64,000 bases of DNA from Roseomonas sp. OT10 (GTDB lineage: Bacteria; Pseudomonadota; Alphaproteobacteria; Acetobacterales; Acetobacteraceae), in contig NZ_CP087719.1 in NCBI RefSeq assembly GCF_020991085.1, positions 4,945,001-5,009,000 of the forward strand, written 5' to 3'. Positions 11,782-21,252 of the stretch are shown in pieces. A model generated the notes under the pieces. The model saw only the letters and a list, made by a program, of their open reading frames with translations, searched no databases and was not told the origin of the DNA. The position numbers and the translations under genes were made by a program. Each line of letters begins with the position of its first letter. Position 1 is the stretch's first letter.

Positions 11782-13017
11782 GTGCTTCAGCGCAGGACGA
11801 CTCTCGCGGCCGGGCTCGGGCTTGCCGCCGTGCCCCTGGCCGCCCCGGCGGTGCGTGGACAGGGGGCGGGCGGCCCGGTCCTGCGGCTGGCGGTGCTGAA
11901 CGACCAGTCCGGCCCCTATCGCGACCAGACCGGCCCCGGCTCGGTCGCCGCCGCGCGCCTGGCGGCGAAGGAGGCGGAGGCCGCCTTCGGCATCCGCGCC
12001 GAGGTCATCGCCGGCGACCACCAGAACAAGCCCGATGTCGGCGCCACCCTCGCGCGCCGCTGGTTCGACCAGGACGGGGTGGACGCCGTCCTCGACGTGC
12101 CGACCAGCTCCGTGGCGCTGGCCGTGGCGGGGGTGACGCGGCAGAAGAACAAGGTCCTGCTGATCTCCGGCGCCGGCACGGCGGACCTCACCGGGTCCGC
12201 CTGCTCGCCCAACCACGTCCACTGGACCTACGACACCTACATGCTGGCCAAGGTCGCGGCCGATGCGGTGAAGCGCGCCGGCGGCGACCGCTGGTTCTTC
12301 GTCACCGCCGACTACGCCTTCGGCCACGCGCTGGAACGCGATACGGCCAACTTCGTGAAGGCCGGCGGCGGCGCCGTGGTGGGGCAGGTGCGGCACCCCT
12401 TCCCCGGGACCACCGACTTCTCCTCCTACCTGCTCCAGGCCCAGTCGGCGCGGGCCGGCGTGCTGGCGCTGGCCAATTCCGGGGACGACACGCTGAACGC
12501 GCTGAAGCAGGCGGCCGAGTTCGGCCTGGCCAAGCGCGGCATCCGCATCGTGGCGCTGTCCTTCTACGCGCCGGACGTGGCCTCCCTGCCGCCCGCGGCC
12601 GCCGAGGGCCTGACCTTCGTCGAGAGCTTCTACGCCTTCCAGGACGACCGCGCCCGCCGCTTCACCGAGCGCCTGCGCCCCGACATGCCGGGCCGGCGCC
12701 TGCCCAACATGATCCACGCCGGCACCTATGGCGCCGCCTACCACTACCTGCGCGCCGCGGCGGCCATGGGGGCGGCGGCGGCGAAGGCCGATGGCGCCGC
12801 CGCGATCCGCAAGATGAAGGAGATGCCGACGGACGACGACGCCTTCGGCGCCGGCCGCATCCGCGCCGACGGGCGCAAGATCCATGAGGTGAAGCTGCTC
12901 GAGGCCAAGGCGGAGGCAAAGCGCGCCAACCCCGACGACCTGTGCAGCGTCCTCCTCACCGTGCCCGGCGACGACGCCTTCCGCCCGGAGAGCGAGGGCG
13001 GCTGCCGAATGGGGTGA
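11782..13017 (+). CDS. ABC transporter substrate-binding protein, branched-chain amino acid type
   Basis: A 411-residue periplasmic receptor of the Peripla_BP_6 (LivJ/LivK) family. A twin-arginine signal (LQRRTTLAAGLGLAAVPLAAPAV) is followed by the family opening VLRLAVLNDQSGPY and the hinge RWFFVTADYAFGH. The start is set at GTG 11782, because GGAGG lies five bases upstream; ATG 11770 would overlap that ribosome site. No permease or ATPase genes adjoin, so the partner transporter is elsewhere. The ligand is unknown; this family also binds aromatic acids and amides. Confidence 0.88.
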   Translation: MLQRRTTLAAGLGLAAVPLAAPAVRGQGAGGPVLRLAVLNDQSGPYRDQTGPGSVAAARLAAKEAEAAFGIRAEVIAGDHQNKPDVGATLARRWFDQDGVDAVLDVPTSSVALAVAGVTRQKNKVLLISGAGTADLTGSACSPNHVHWTYDTYMLAKVAADAVKRAGGDRWFFVTADYAFGHALERDTANFVKAGGGAVVGQVRHPFPGTTDFSSYLLQAQSARAGVLALANSGDDTLNALKQAAEFGLAKRGIRIVALSFYAPDVASLPPAAAEGLTFVESFYAFQDDRARRFTERLRPDMPGRRLPNMIHAGTYGAAYHYLRAAAAMGAAAAKADGAAAIRKMKEMPTDDDAFGAGRIRADGRKIHEVKLLEAKAEAKRANPDDLCSVLLTVPGDDAFRPESEGGCRMG

Positions 13018-13027
13018 ACGTCGCCCC

Positions 13028-13365
13028 GCATCGGCGGCCGCCTGGGGGAAAGGCTCCGCCTTGTCCCCCCGGTCCCCCCCTTTCCGCCAGGAGCAGAGCC
13101 CCCGGACCCCCTTTCACGGACGCCGGGGCGCGCCGGGGAGCCATGCTTCCCGGCGACTGTCGCGTCAGCACGCGCGACCTTTGATTCGGCTTCCAGAGCC
13201 CCGCCTGTCCACGTTTTCCCAGGGTTCAGCCCGCCGGCTGACGGCAACCGCGCAGAACCAACTCCCAGCGGGGTCCGGGGCCCGCTTGTGGCCCCGGTGG
13301 AGGGGGCTACGGGGGAGGCAACGCCTCCCCCGGGGGGCCGTGCCACGACCGTTCCGCACGGCCAG
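13028..13365 (-). repeat. dispersed hairpin-rich repeat, copy R4
   Basis: Read on the minus strand it has the R1 module order: a GGGGGAGGCG/CGCCTCCCCC hairpin (about 13310-13340), the GGGGCCACAAGCGGGCCCC hairpin near 13285, GGACAGGCGG near 13200, a CCGGGAAGC/GCTTCCCGG-like hairpin near 13140, then the GGAGCCTTTCCCCC tail near 13045. It lies between convergent genes. No clear terminal inverted repeats remain, so it is an older or partial copy. Confidence 0.8.
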
Positions 13366-13377
13366 CCCCTGCCCGCA

Positions 13378-14553
13378 TCAGGGCCGCATCAGCCCCGCCG
13401 CCGTCAGGGCGCGGCGGATGACCGAGCCGGGGTCCCGGCCGGCCGTCGCCTCGGCCGCCATGCCGGGGAGGCCGGTGGGCAGGCCACTGGGAAGACCAGT
13501 GGGCAGGGAGGCCGGGATGGCATCCGGCCAGGGAGAGACCGGGTCGTTGGCGGGCCGCGGCGCGGGCTTCCAGCCGGGGCGTTCGGCCAGGCCCCAGAAG
13601 GCGGCGATGGCATGGGAGGAGGAGAGGCCCACATCCAGCAGGTAGGGTGCCGCCTCGCCGCTCTGCCCGGATTCGGAGCCGGGCCGCAGCGGGACGCCAT
13701 GCCCCATGCCGGCGACGATATGGCACTCCACCGCCACGCGCCCGTCCCGGCCGCGCCACTGCAGGCAGGTGTCCACGCCCTGGCTCTCGCGCCGGTCCGG
13801 GGCGACGGGCAGCCCGTGCAGCCCCACCCACTGGGCGGCGAGGGCGGCCGCGTTCTTCACCGCCACGGTGCGGTCGGCATCGCCGTGCCAGATGGTCACG
13901 CGCGGCCAGCCCTGGCCCTGCGCGGCGGCGGGCGAGGCGGCGCGGGCCGCCTCGGCCCAGGCGCCGGCCGGGCGGTCGCGCCCGCCGCCCATCGCCTCGA
14001 ACGCCTCGGTCACGCCGGAGGCGGCGCCGTGGGGCAGGCCCGCGACGATGCCGCCGGCGGCGAAGACGTCCGGATAGGCGGCCAGCAGCGCCGCCGTCAT
14101 GGCGCCGCCGGCGGACAGGCCGGTGACGAAGACGCGGCGCGGGTCCAGCCGGTGCCGCTCCAGCATGGCCGCCACCATCTGGCGGATCGAGGCCGCCTCG
14201 CCCTGGTCGCGGGAGACGTCGCCCGGCTCGAACCAGTTGAAGCAGAGGTTGGCGTTGTTGGCCCGGCGCTGCTCCGGCAGCAGCAGGGCGAAGCCCATGC
14301 GCTCCGCCAGGTCGGACCAGCCGCAGCCGCGGTCATAGGCGGCCGCGGTCTGGGTGCAGCCATGCAGCGCGACCACCAGCGGCGCCCCGTCCGGCAGGCC
14401 GTCCGGCACGTAGGCCAGGCCGCGCAGCGAACCGGGGTCGCTGCCGAAGCCGGTCAGCTCCTGCAACGGCCGGGCCGGCGGCGTGGTGGCCGCGCGCGCG
14501 GTCGCCTGCGTGCGGCGGACCAGGTCCGACAGGCTCGATCGGGGTGTCTTCAC
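13378..14553 (-). CDS. PHB depolymerase family esterase
   Basis: A 391-residue alpha/beta hydrolase of the esterase_PHB family, which cuts short-chain polyhydroxyalkanoate or related esters. Visible: oxyanion segment LHGCTQT, nucleophile elbow GLSAGGA, an Asp in WHGDADRTV and the closing His in GMGHGVPL. No clear signal peptide is seen, so it may act inside the cell. The C-terminal tail carries a repeated PTGLP/PSGLP motif (12-bp tandem repeat, about 13460-13510). GTG 14553 is chosen because GAGGAG lies six bases upstream; TTG 14559 would abut that site. Confidence 0.88.
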   Translation of the reverse strand: MKTPRSSLSDLVRRTQATARAATTPPARPLQELTGFGSDPGSLRGLAYVPDGLPDGAPLVVALHGCTQTAAAYDRGCGWSDLAERMGFALLLPEQRRANNANLCFNWFEPGDVSRDQGEAASIRQMVAAMLERHRLDPRRVFVTGLSAGGAMTAALLAAYPDVFAAGGIVAGLPHGAASGVTEAFEAMGGGRDRPAGAWAEAARAASPAAAQGQGWPRVTIWHGDADRTVAVKNAAALAAQWVGLHGLPVAPDRRESQGVDTCLQWRGRDGRVAVECHIVAGMGHGVPLRPGSESGQSGEAAPYLLDVGLSSSHAIAAFWGLAERPGWKPAPRPANDPVSPWPDAIPASLPTGLPSGLPTGLPGMAAEATAGRDPGSVIRRALTAAGLMRP

Positions 14554-14616
14554 GGGCAACTCCTCGTCCCCGGAACGGGCGGGGCGGGGATTATGTTGCG
14601 CCGCAGCATAACCGCT

Positions 14617-15084
14617 TCAAGCAGAGTCTGAGGCCGCGGGGGTGCTGGGATCGTCCAGTACCGCGCACGTGATCCGGGACACGCAGACCAGGCGGCCATC
14701 CGCCCGGCGGATCTCCGTCTGCCAGACCTGGGTGCTGCGCCCGACATGCAGGGGGCGGCATTCGGCGGTCACCACCCCGCCCTCCGGCACCGCGGAGAGG
14801 TGGTTGGCGTTGATCTCCAGCCCCACCGGCCGGCGCCCCTCGGGCAGCGCCATGTAGCAGGCCAGGCTGCCCAGGGTCTCGGCCAGGGCGACCGAGGCCC
14901 CGCCATGCAGGATGCGCCAGGGCTGCACGTGCCGGGAATCCACCGGCATCTCCCCCAGCAGCCGGTCCGGCTCCACCGCGGTCACCCGCATGCCGAGCAG
15001 CCCGGACAGGGTATCGGCCATGCCGCGGTTCAGATCCTCCGCCGTCAGCCGGCGCCGCCAGAGGGGCGCGCTTGCCTGTGCCAT
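14617..15084 (-). CDS. hotdog-fold PaaI-type thioesterase
   Basis: A 155-residue acyl-CoA thioesterase of the PaaI/MenI hotdog family. The signature is HVQPWRILHGGASVALAE near residues 52-69, with the HGG turn and the conserved acidic residue on the hotdog helix. The gene lies in another frame at the end of the MATE transporter gene and overlaps it by 40 bases, so the two are translated from one message. GGGAG is just upstream of ATG 15084. The acyl substrate is not predictable; menaquinone-type and phenylacetyl-type members look alike. Confidence 0.88.
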   Translation of the reverse strand: MAQASAPLWRRRLTAEDLNRGMADTLSGLLGMRVTAVEPDRLLGEMPVDSRHVQPWRILHGGASVALAETLGSLACYMALPEGRRPVGLEINANHLSAVPEGGVVTAECRPLHVGRSTQVWQTEIRRADGRLVCVSRITCAVLDDPSTPAASDSA

Positions 15085-16490
15085 GCCATTCTCCCGAATC
15101 CCGCCCCGGCCCCGCGCGACAGACGCGACCAGCGCCAGGTCATCAGCCCGGCCACCAGGGTGATCCCCACCGCCAGCCCGGTCCACACCCCCGGCGGCCC
15201 GAGGCCGAGCGGCATCGCCAGGGCCCAGCCCAGCGGCAGGCCCAGCAGCCAGTAGCCCCCGGCCGCGAAGAGCATGGGCACCCGCGTGTCCTGCAGCCCG
15301 CGCAGCGCGCCGCCGGCCACGCTCTGCACCCCGTCGCCCAGTTGGAACAGGCCGGCGATCATGACCAGCTGCGCCGCCAGGCCGGCCACCGCCGCGCCCT
15401 CCGCCCCTTCCAGCCGCAGGAACAGGCCGGCCAGCCGCCCCGGCAGCAGCAGCATCGCCAGGGCGGCCAGGGCCATGAACCCGGCCCCCAGCCCGATCGC
15501 GATCCAGCCGGCGCGCCGCAGCGCCACCGGCCGTCCCGCCCCGGCCGCCGCGCCGACCCGGGCGGTGGCGGCCTGCCCGACCCCCAGCGGCACCATGAAG
15601 CTCAGGCCGGACAGTTGCAGCGCGACCGCATGCGCGGCCACGGCGGCGGCGCCGAGCTGGCCCATCAGCAGCCCGACCGCGCCGAACATGCCGATCTCCA
15701 GCGCCATCTGCACGGTGATCGGCGCCCCCAGCCGCGCCAGCTCCGCCAGCCTCGCCCCGTCCCAGCGCCAGAGCCGCCCGGCCAGCCGGTAGCGCCGCAG
15801 CCGCCGGTCGCGGGCGCAGAGCGCGGCGAGGGCGGCGGCCATGAACAGCTCCGACGCCGCGCTGGCCTGGCCGGCGCCCGCGACGCCCAGCGCCGGCAGC
15901 CCGGCATGGCCGAAGATCAGCGCCCAGCCCAGCGCGGCGTTGAGCCCGATCGCGAGGAGGGAGACCGCCAGGGCCGGGCGCGGCCGCTCCAGGGCCGCCA
16001 GGAAGCCGCGCAGCACCAGGAAGGCCAGGAATCCGGGCAGGCCCCAGATCATGGCCCGCAGGTAGTCCTGCGCCAGCGCCGCCAGGGCCGGGTCCTGCCC
16101 CAGGGCGAGCAGCACCGGCTCCGCATGCCAGATCGCCAGGGCGGAGGGCAGGCAGGCCAGCAGCCCGCCCTGCAGCGCCGCCCGCACGGTGCGCCGCATC
16201 CGCCGGACGCGCCCCCGCCCGCCGCGCCCATGCTCCTGCGCCAGCATCGCCGCGGCGGCGAAGGCGATGCCGAAGGCCGGGGCGAGCAGTGCCCACCACA
16301 GCGCGGCGCCGATGGTCACGGCGGCGAGGGCGGCGGTGGAGTGGCGGCCGAGGAAGGCGGTGTCCGTCGCCGTCAGCGCGATCTGCGCCAGGTTGGTCAG
16401 GGCCAGCGGCCAGGCCAGGGCCAGCATCGCCCCGGCCTCGGCGCGCCAGCCGGCGGCGGCGGCGCCGGTCGTGATCTCCGGGGGGTGCAT
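15045..16490 (-). CDS. MATE family multidrug efflux transporter
   Basis: A 481-residue inner-membrane antiporter of the MATE family (NorM-like), with about 12 hydrophobic segments arranged as two similar halves. Family marks include ALTNLAQIALTATDTAFLGRH in the first helices and LGVGQAATARVGAAAGAG at the start of the second half. It likely expels cationic drugs using a Na+ or H+ gradient. It overlaps the thioesterase gene downstream by 40 bases. The start ATG 16490 has no strong ribosome site. Confidence 0.9.
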   Translation of the reverse strand: MHPPEITTGAAAAGWRAEAGAMLALAWPLALTNLAQIALTATDTAFLGRHSTAALAAVTIGAALWWALLAPAFGIAFAAAAMLAQEHGRGGRGRVRRMRRTVRAALQGGLLACLPSALAIWHAEPVLLALGQDPALAALAQDYLRAMIWGLPGFLAFLVLRGFLAALERPRPALAVSLLAIGLNAALGWALIFGHAGLPALGVAGAGQASAASELFMAAALAALCARDRRLRRYRLAGRLWRWDGARLAELARLGAPITVQMALEIGMFGAVGLLMGQLGAAAVAAHAVALQLSGLSFMVPLGVGQAATARVGAAAGAGRPVALRRAGWIAIGLGAGFMALAALAMLLLPGRLAGLFLRLEGAEGAAVAGLAAQLVMIAGLFQLGDGVQSVAGGALRGLQDTRVPMLFAAGGYWLLGLPLGWALAMPLGLGPPGVWTGLAVGITLVAGLMTWRWSRLSRGAGAGFGRMAWHRQARPSGGAG

Positions 16491-16613
16491 GGCGGGGTGG
16501 GTGTAGCCGGGCTAGGCTCGCCCGGCCAGGAGGCCGCCCGGCAGGGACCGGAGCGGCCCCGCAAGGCCCGTTCCGGGATGCCTCCCCGGGCGGCCCCCCA
16601 GGAAGGAAGCCCG

Positions 16614-17654
16614 ATGCGCCGACGCAACCTGCTCGCCGCCCCGTTCCTCGCCACGCCACTCCTCGCCGCGCCGTTCCTGGCCCGCCCCGCCGGCGCCCAG
16701 CCGGCCGGAGTCGCGATGGAGGAGATGCTGGTCCCCGGCGGCGATCCCGGCGTCCAGCTCTACCTGCGCAACAAGCGTCCCGAATCCGGCGCCCCGGCCA
16801 GCCCGGCGCGGACCGTGCTCTGCGTCCACGGGGCCACCTACCCGGCCAGCACCACCTTCGACCTGCCGCTCGCGGGCGTGTCGTGGATGGACTACATGGC
16901 CGGCCGCGGCTTCGACGTCTGGTCGGTGGACCTGCGCGGCTACGGGCGTTCCACGCGCGACGACGCCATGTCCCGCCCGCCCGAGGGGGCGGCGCCGCTG
17001 ACCACGGCGGCGCAGGCCGTGTCCGACGTCGCCGCCGCCGTGCGCCACATCCGGGAGAAGCGCGGCCTGCCCAGGCTGTCGCTGATCGGCTGGTCCTGGG
17101 GCACCACCCTGGTCGGCCGCTTCGCCACGGAGAATCCGGGCCAGGTCGAACGCGCGGTGCTCTACGCGCCCGTCTGGACGGGCGGCACCGCCGCCCTGGG
17201 CGAGGTCTCCGGCGCCTTCCGCAGCGTCACCCGCGCCCAGGCGCGGGAACGCTGGATGAACGGCGTGCCGCAGGACCGGCGCGCCAACCTGATCCCGCCG
17301 GGATGGTTCGAGCACTGGGCGGACGCCACCTTCGCCACCGATCCGGACGGGGCGCGGCAGGTGCCCTCCGTCCTCCGCGCCCCCAACGGCGTGCTGGTGG
17401 ACCTGCGCGACTGGTCGCAGGGCAAGGCCGGCTACGACCCGGCGAAGCTGACGATGCCGACCCTGCTGGTGGTGGCCGAATGGGACCGCGACACGCCGCC
17501 CATCCGCGCCTTCGAGCTCTTTCCCCTGCTGACCGCGAGCCCGGGCAAGCGGCTGGTCGTGCTGGGGGAGGGGACCCATACCATGATGCTGGAGCGCAAC
17601 CGCGGAGCCCTGTTCCAGGCCGTGCAAGTCTTCCTGGAAGAGTCCCCCGCCTGA
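16614..17654 (+). CDS. exported alpha/beta hydrolase
   Basis: A 346-residue alpha/beta hydrolase with an N-terminal signal (MRRRNLLAAPFLATP then a second hydrophobic repeat, cut near AGAQ). The nucleophile elbow is GWSWGTT; the oxyanion segment is CVHGATYP; a catalytic Asp is likely in VVAEWDRDTPP and the His in GEGTHTMMLE. Likely a periplasmic esterase or lipase-like enzyme of unknown substrate. ATG 16614 has GGAAGGAAG eight bases upstream. An arginine pair in the n-region is compatible with Tat export. It is divergent from the MATE gene. Confidence 0.85.
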   Translation: MRRRNLLAAPFLATPLLAAPFLARPAGAQPAGVAMEEMLVPGGDPGVQLYLRNKRPESGAPASPARTVLCVHGATYPASTTFDLPLAGVSWMDYMAGRGFDVWSVDLRGYGRSTRDDAMSRPPEGAAPLTTAAQAVSDVAAAVRHIREKRGLPRLSLIGWSWGTTLVGRFATENPGQVERAVLYAPVWTGGTAALGEVSGAFRSVTRAQARERWMNGVPQDRRANLIPPGWFEHWADATFATDPDGARQVPSVLRAPNGVLVDLRDWSQGKAGYDPAKLTMPTLLVVAEWDRDTPPIRAFELFPLLTASPGKRLVVLGEGTHTMMLERNRGALFQAVQVFLEESPA

Positions 17655-17669
17655 CGCCGCCCCGCTGAC

Positions 17670-18929
17670 ATGCCACGGGGGGTCCTCCCGCGGTGGCGGC
17701 TGCGGCTGGGCCGCGCCGTCCGCCAGCCCTGGTTCCGCGCGACGCTCTACTGTGCCGCCGGCGTGCTGACCGCCCTGGTGGCGGCGGTGGCGCAGCCGCA
17801 CGTGCCGGAGGACTTCGCCTATGCCGTCGGCGCCGACGCGGCGGGCGCCATCCTCAACGTGCTCGCCTCCTCGATGCTGGCGGCGACCACCTTCTCGCTG
17901 ACGGTGATGGTCACGGCGCTGGGCTCCGCCTCCGCCGTCACGCCGCGCGCCACGGAGCTGCTGGCGCAGGACCGGGTGGCGCAGTCGGCCCTGGCCACCT
18001 TCCTGGGCGCCTTCCTCTTCGCGGTGGTGGGCATCATCGCCCTCGCCACGGGCATCTACGGGCGCGGCGGGCGGGTCGTGCTGCTCGGCGCGACCGTCGC
18101 CGTCATCGTGCTGATCGTGGTCACGCTGCTGCGCTGGATGCAGCAGCTCACCCGGCTCGGCCGCGTCGGCGCCACGCTGCGCAGCGTGGAGGAGGCGGCG
18201 GTGAAGGCGATGCGGCTGCGGCGCGAGGCCCCGCTGATGGGCGGCGTCCCGCGCCTGCCGGGCGAGCGCGCGCCGTGCCCGGTCTTCCCGGCCACCATCG
18301 GCTATGTCCAGCACATCGACATGGCCTCCCTGGACGCGGCGCTGGGCGAGGGGGAGGAGCGCGTGCTGGACGTGGACGCGCTGCCGGGCGCCTTCGTCGA
18401 CCCGTCCCGCCCGCTCTGCTGGGTGCCGGAGGGGCTGGACGAGGCCGCGGTCGGGCGGGTGCGCGACGCCTTCCTGGTCGGCGAGGCGCGGGAGTTCGAC
18501 CACGATCCCCGCTTCGGCCTGGTCGTCCTGGCCGAGATCGCCTCGCGCGCCCTGCCGCCCACCGTCGCCGATTCCGGCACGGCGATCGCCGTGCTGGGCA
18601 CGCAACTCCGCGTGCTGTGGGAATGGGCGCAGCCCCAGGAGGAGGGGGAGGCGGGGCAGCCGGCCGGGCATCCCCGGCTGCGCGTGCCGGCGCTCTCGCC
18701 GAAGGACATGCTCGACGATGCCTTCGCCCCGATCGCGCGCGACGGCGCCGGGCTGATCGAGGTCCAGCTTCGCCTGCAGAAGGCGCTGCACTCCCTGGCG
18801 GCGCTGGCCCCCGAGACCTTCGGCGAGGCGGCGCGGCACCAGGCGAGGCTGGCCCTGGACCATGCGGAGCAGGCGCTGGCCACGCCCGACGACCGCGAGC
18901 GGCTGCGGGCGGCCACGCTCTCCGCCTGA
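17670..18929 (+). CDS. DUF2254 family membrane protein
   Basis: A 419-residue inner-membrane protein of the DUF2254 family. Four hydrophobic segments lie in the first 160 residues (about 24-44, 58-82, 104-126, 132-152), followed by a soluble domain. The family-typical segment is FDHDPRFGLVVLAEIASRAL, where homologs have DPAFGLRQLVDIA and a following SPALNDP; here the latter reads PPTVADSGTA. The function is unknown. It begins 15 bases after the hydrolase gene, so they probably share a transcript. Confidence 0.85.
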   Translation: MPRGVLPRWRLRLGRAVRQPWFRATLYCAAGVLTALVAAVAQPHVPEDFAYAVGADAAGAILNVLASSMLAATTFSLTVMVTALGSASAVTPRATELLAQDRVAQSALATFLGAFLFAVVGIIALATGIYGRGGRVVLLGATVAVIVLIVVTLLRWMQQLTRLGRVGATLRSVEEAAVKAMRLRREAPLMGGVPRLPGERAPCPVFPATIGYVQHIDMASLDAALGEGEERVLDVDALPGAFVDPSRPLCWVPEGLDEAAVGRVRDAFLVGEAREFDHDPRFGLVVLAEIASRALPPTVADSGTAIAVLGTQLRVLWEWAQPQEEGEAGQPAGHPRLRVPALSPKDMLDDAFAPIARDGAGLIEVQLRLQKALHSLAALAPETFGEAARHQARLALDHAEQALATPDDRERLRAATLSA

Positions 18930-18940
18930 CGGCGTCGCGC

Positions 18941-19483
18941 TCAGCTCTTCGGGAGCGAGGTGCCCGGGGCGGGCGAGGCGGGCTCCTGTCCCGGCCGCGA
19001 TGCCGCGACCTGGCGGCCATCGCCGGTGAACGTCACCACCGTCACCATGCCGTTGCGGTCCGTCGCGCGGCAGGTGGCGTTGTGCCAGGTCCTGCCGTCC
19101 GCCGACATGCGGATCTCGCAGGTGCCGCGCACGTCCTTCGCCGCGCTGCGGCCGGCGATCGAGGTGTGCATGCGCGAGAGGAAGAGCGTGTACTCCTCGG
19201 GGCGCGGCTGGCGATCGCCGTCGCCCTGGAAGCCGATGGTCACGTCGCGCCCCGACTGTACCGACAGGAGGATGCTGTTGTTGGCGTTCTGGACGTAGAC
19301 CAGCCCGCTGGTGCAGGGGCGCGACTGTCCGTCCACCGTCATCTGGCAGCGCCCGGGCGCGCCGATGACGAGGCGCGGCAGGGGCTGGCCCGGGGCGGGG
19401 GCGGTCGGGACCTGCGCGACGGCGGCGGTGGCGAGCGGGGCGATGACGAGGCCGGCGAGCGCGGCGGACAGGGCAGTGTGCAT
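18941..19483 (-). CDS. secreted protein of unknown function
   Basis: A 180-residue protein with a clear Sec signal peptide (MHTALSAALAGLVIAPLATAAVAQ, cut near residue 24). The mature part has four cysteines (in GRCQM, RPCTS, GTCEI, ATCRA), enough for two disulfides, and a Pro-rich C-terminus. I do not recognise the family. It converges with the DUF2254 gene and is divergent from lhgO. Confidence 0.75.
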   Translation of the reverse strand: MHTALSAALAGLVIAPLATAAVAQVPTAPAPGQPLPRLVIGAPGRCQMTVDGQSRPCTSGLVYVQNANNSILLSVQSGRDVTIGFQGDGDRQPRPEEYTLFLSRMHTSIAGRSAAKDVRGTCEIRMSADGRTWHNATCRATDRNGMVTVVTFTGDGRQVAASRPGQEPASPAPGTSLPKS

Positions 19484-19902
19484 CCCGTTCCTCTCCTTCG
19501 GGCTTCGGTGTCGCGGGGCAGGCTAACGGAGAAAGCGGCAGGAATGAGACGGGGCCGCGTGACCGGACGCACAGTCGCGTGAGAGCGGGGGGCGGGGCGC
19601 GGCATCGCCCGCTTCCTTGAAACAGGCCGATCCGAGGCCAGGGCGGCACCGGTCCGGGCCTCGCGCCCGCCGCCGCGCGGCGCGGGACGGAAGCGCCGTT
19701 GCTGCGATGGGTCGGTATGGTAACCTGCGCCCGACGGCCGGGCCCGCCCCGACCCCCCGATGCCGCAGCCGGTCCGCGACCCGTCGCGCGTGGCGGGACG
19801 GTGGCCGGCCCGGAAGCCTCGGGGCCCTCCGCACCGCCCGTCCCGCCGCACCGTGCCACCCCGGCCGGATCGGCGCGGGCAGGGCCAGCACGCGAGGGAC
19901 GC
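19484..19902 (+). other. 419-bp gap between divergent genes
   Basis: This stretch separates the secreted-protein gene (- strand) from lhgO (+ strand) and must hold both promoters. It contains long open frames on both strands because of its GC content, but none has a good start or recognisable product. No hairpin or repeat stands out. Confidence 0.4.
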
Positions 19903-21099
19903 ATGATCCACGACTACTGCATCATCGGCGGCGGCATCGTCGGCCTCGCCACGGCGCGCGAGCTGCTGCGGCGCGAGAGCGGCGCCAGCCTGATCCTGCT
20001 GGAGAAGGAGGAGGGGCTGGGCCGCCACCAGACGGGCCACAACAGCGGCGTGATCCATGCCGGCATCTACTATGCCCCCGGCAGCCTGAAGGCGGAGCTG
20101 TGCCGGCGCGGCGCCCAGGCGACGAAGGAGTTCTGCGAGAAGCACGACATCCGCTTCGAGGTCTGCGGCAAGCTGATCGTCGCCACCGACGCGCGGGAGA
20201 TGCAGCGCACGGAGGCGCTCTACGAGCGCTCCGTCGCCAACGACGTGGAGGTCGAGCGGATCGACGCGGCGGAGCTGCGCCGGCGCGAGCCCAACATCAC
20301 CGGCCTCGGCGCGCTCTTCGTGCCCTCCACCGGCATCGTCAGCTACCTGCAGATCTGCGAGGCCATGGGGCGCGAGATCCAGACGGCGGGCGGCGTCATC
20401 GCCCTGGGCACGGAGGTCACGGGCATCCGCGAGACGGCGGCCGAGGTCGAGGTGCAGGCCGGGGAGCGGCGTTGGACGGCGAAGCGGCTGATCGTCTGCG
20501 GCGGGCTGCAATCCGACCGGCTGGCACGGCTGGCGGGGCTGGAAATCCGCCACCAGATCATTCCCTTCCGCGGCGAGTACTACCGCCTGCCGCCCAGCCG
20601 CAACGACATCGTCTCCTCGCTGATCTACCCGGCGCCCGACCCGGACCTGCCCTTCCTCGGCGTCCACCTGACGCGGATGATCGACGGCAGCGTCACGGTC
20701 GGGCCCAACGCCGTGGTGGGCTTCGCGCGGGAGGGCTATCCGAAGGGCTCCGTCAACCTGCGCGACCTGTTCCAGTACGCGGCCTTCCCGGGCTTCTGGA
20801 AGACGGTTCTGAAGAACCGGAAATCCGCGGCGACGGAGCTGAGGAACTCCTTCTGGAAGCCGGGCTACCTGGAGGAGTGCCGCAAGTACTGCCCCAGCCT
20901 GACGCTCGCCGACCTGCTGCCGATGGAGGCGGGCATCCGGGCCCAGGCGGTGATGCGCGACGGCACCCTGGTCCACGACTTCCTGTTCGGCGAGACGGAC
21001 CGGATGCTGCACGTCTACAACGCCCCGTCGCCCGCCGCGACCTCGGCCATCCCGATCGGCGAGATGATCGCCGACAAGTGCCGCCCGGGCAGGAACTGA
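19903..21099 (+). CDS. lhgO: L-2-hydroxyglutarate oxidase
   Basis: A 398-residue FAD enzyme of the DAO family that oxidises L-2-hydroxyglutarate to 2-oxoglutarate and feeds electrons to the membrane quinone pool. Visible: the dinucleotide-binding motif IIGGGIVGLATA (residues 6-17), the LhgO-typical GRHQTGHNSGVIHAGIYY that shapes the FAD site, and the C-terminal FAD-binding NAPSPAATSAIPIGEMI. The length equals that of E. coli LhgO (YgaF). ATG 19903 has GAGGG upstream; the frame is open about 200 bases further but with no sensible protein. Confidence 0.93.
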   Translation: MIHDYCIIGGGIVGLATARELLRRESGASLILLEKEEGLGRHQTGHNSGVIHAGIYYAPGSLKAELCRRGAQATKEFCEKHDIRFEVCGKLIVATDAREMQRTEALYERSVANDVEVERIDAAELRRREPNITGLGALFVPSTGIVSYLQICEAMGREIQTAGGVIALGTEVTGIRETAAEVEVQAGERRWTAKRLIVCGGLQSDRLARLAGLEIRHQIIPFRGEYYRLPPSRNDIVSSLIYPAPDPDLPFLGVHLTRMIDGSVTVGPNAVVGFAREGYPKGSVNLRDLFQYAAFPGFWKTVLKNRKSAATELRNSFWKPGYLEECRKYCPSLTLADLLPMEAGIRAQAVMRDGTLVHDFLFGETDRMLHVYNAPSPAATSAIPIGEMIADKCRPGRN

Positions 21100-21252
21100 C
21101 CAGGGGCCGACCGAGCGCCGGAGGTCCCGCGAAACCTGTCGCATTTGTGTGCATCCGGCGCGGGAACGTCCATGCCGGACGGGTGTTCTGTCCGCGACGG
21201 GAGTTCAGCCAGGCCGGATCGGCCGGCCTTCCGCGACCGGGAGACGCAAGTC

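Noticed and set aside
16512-19904. A 1130-residue minus-strand frame crossing several genes
   Set aside because: It is antisense to the hydrolase and DUF2254 genes and overlaps the secreted protein in another frame; only high GC keeps it open.
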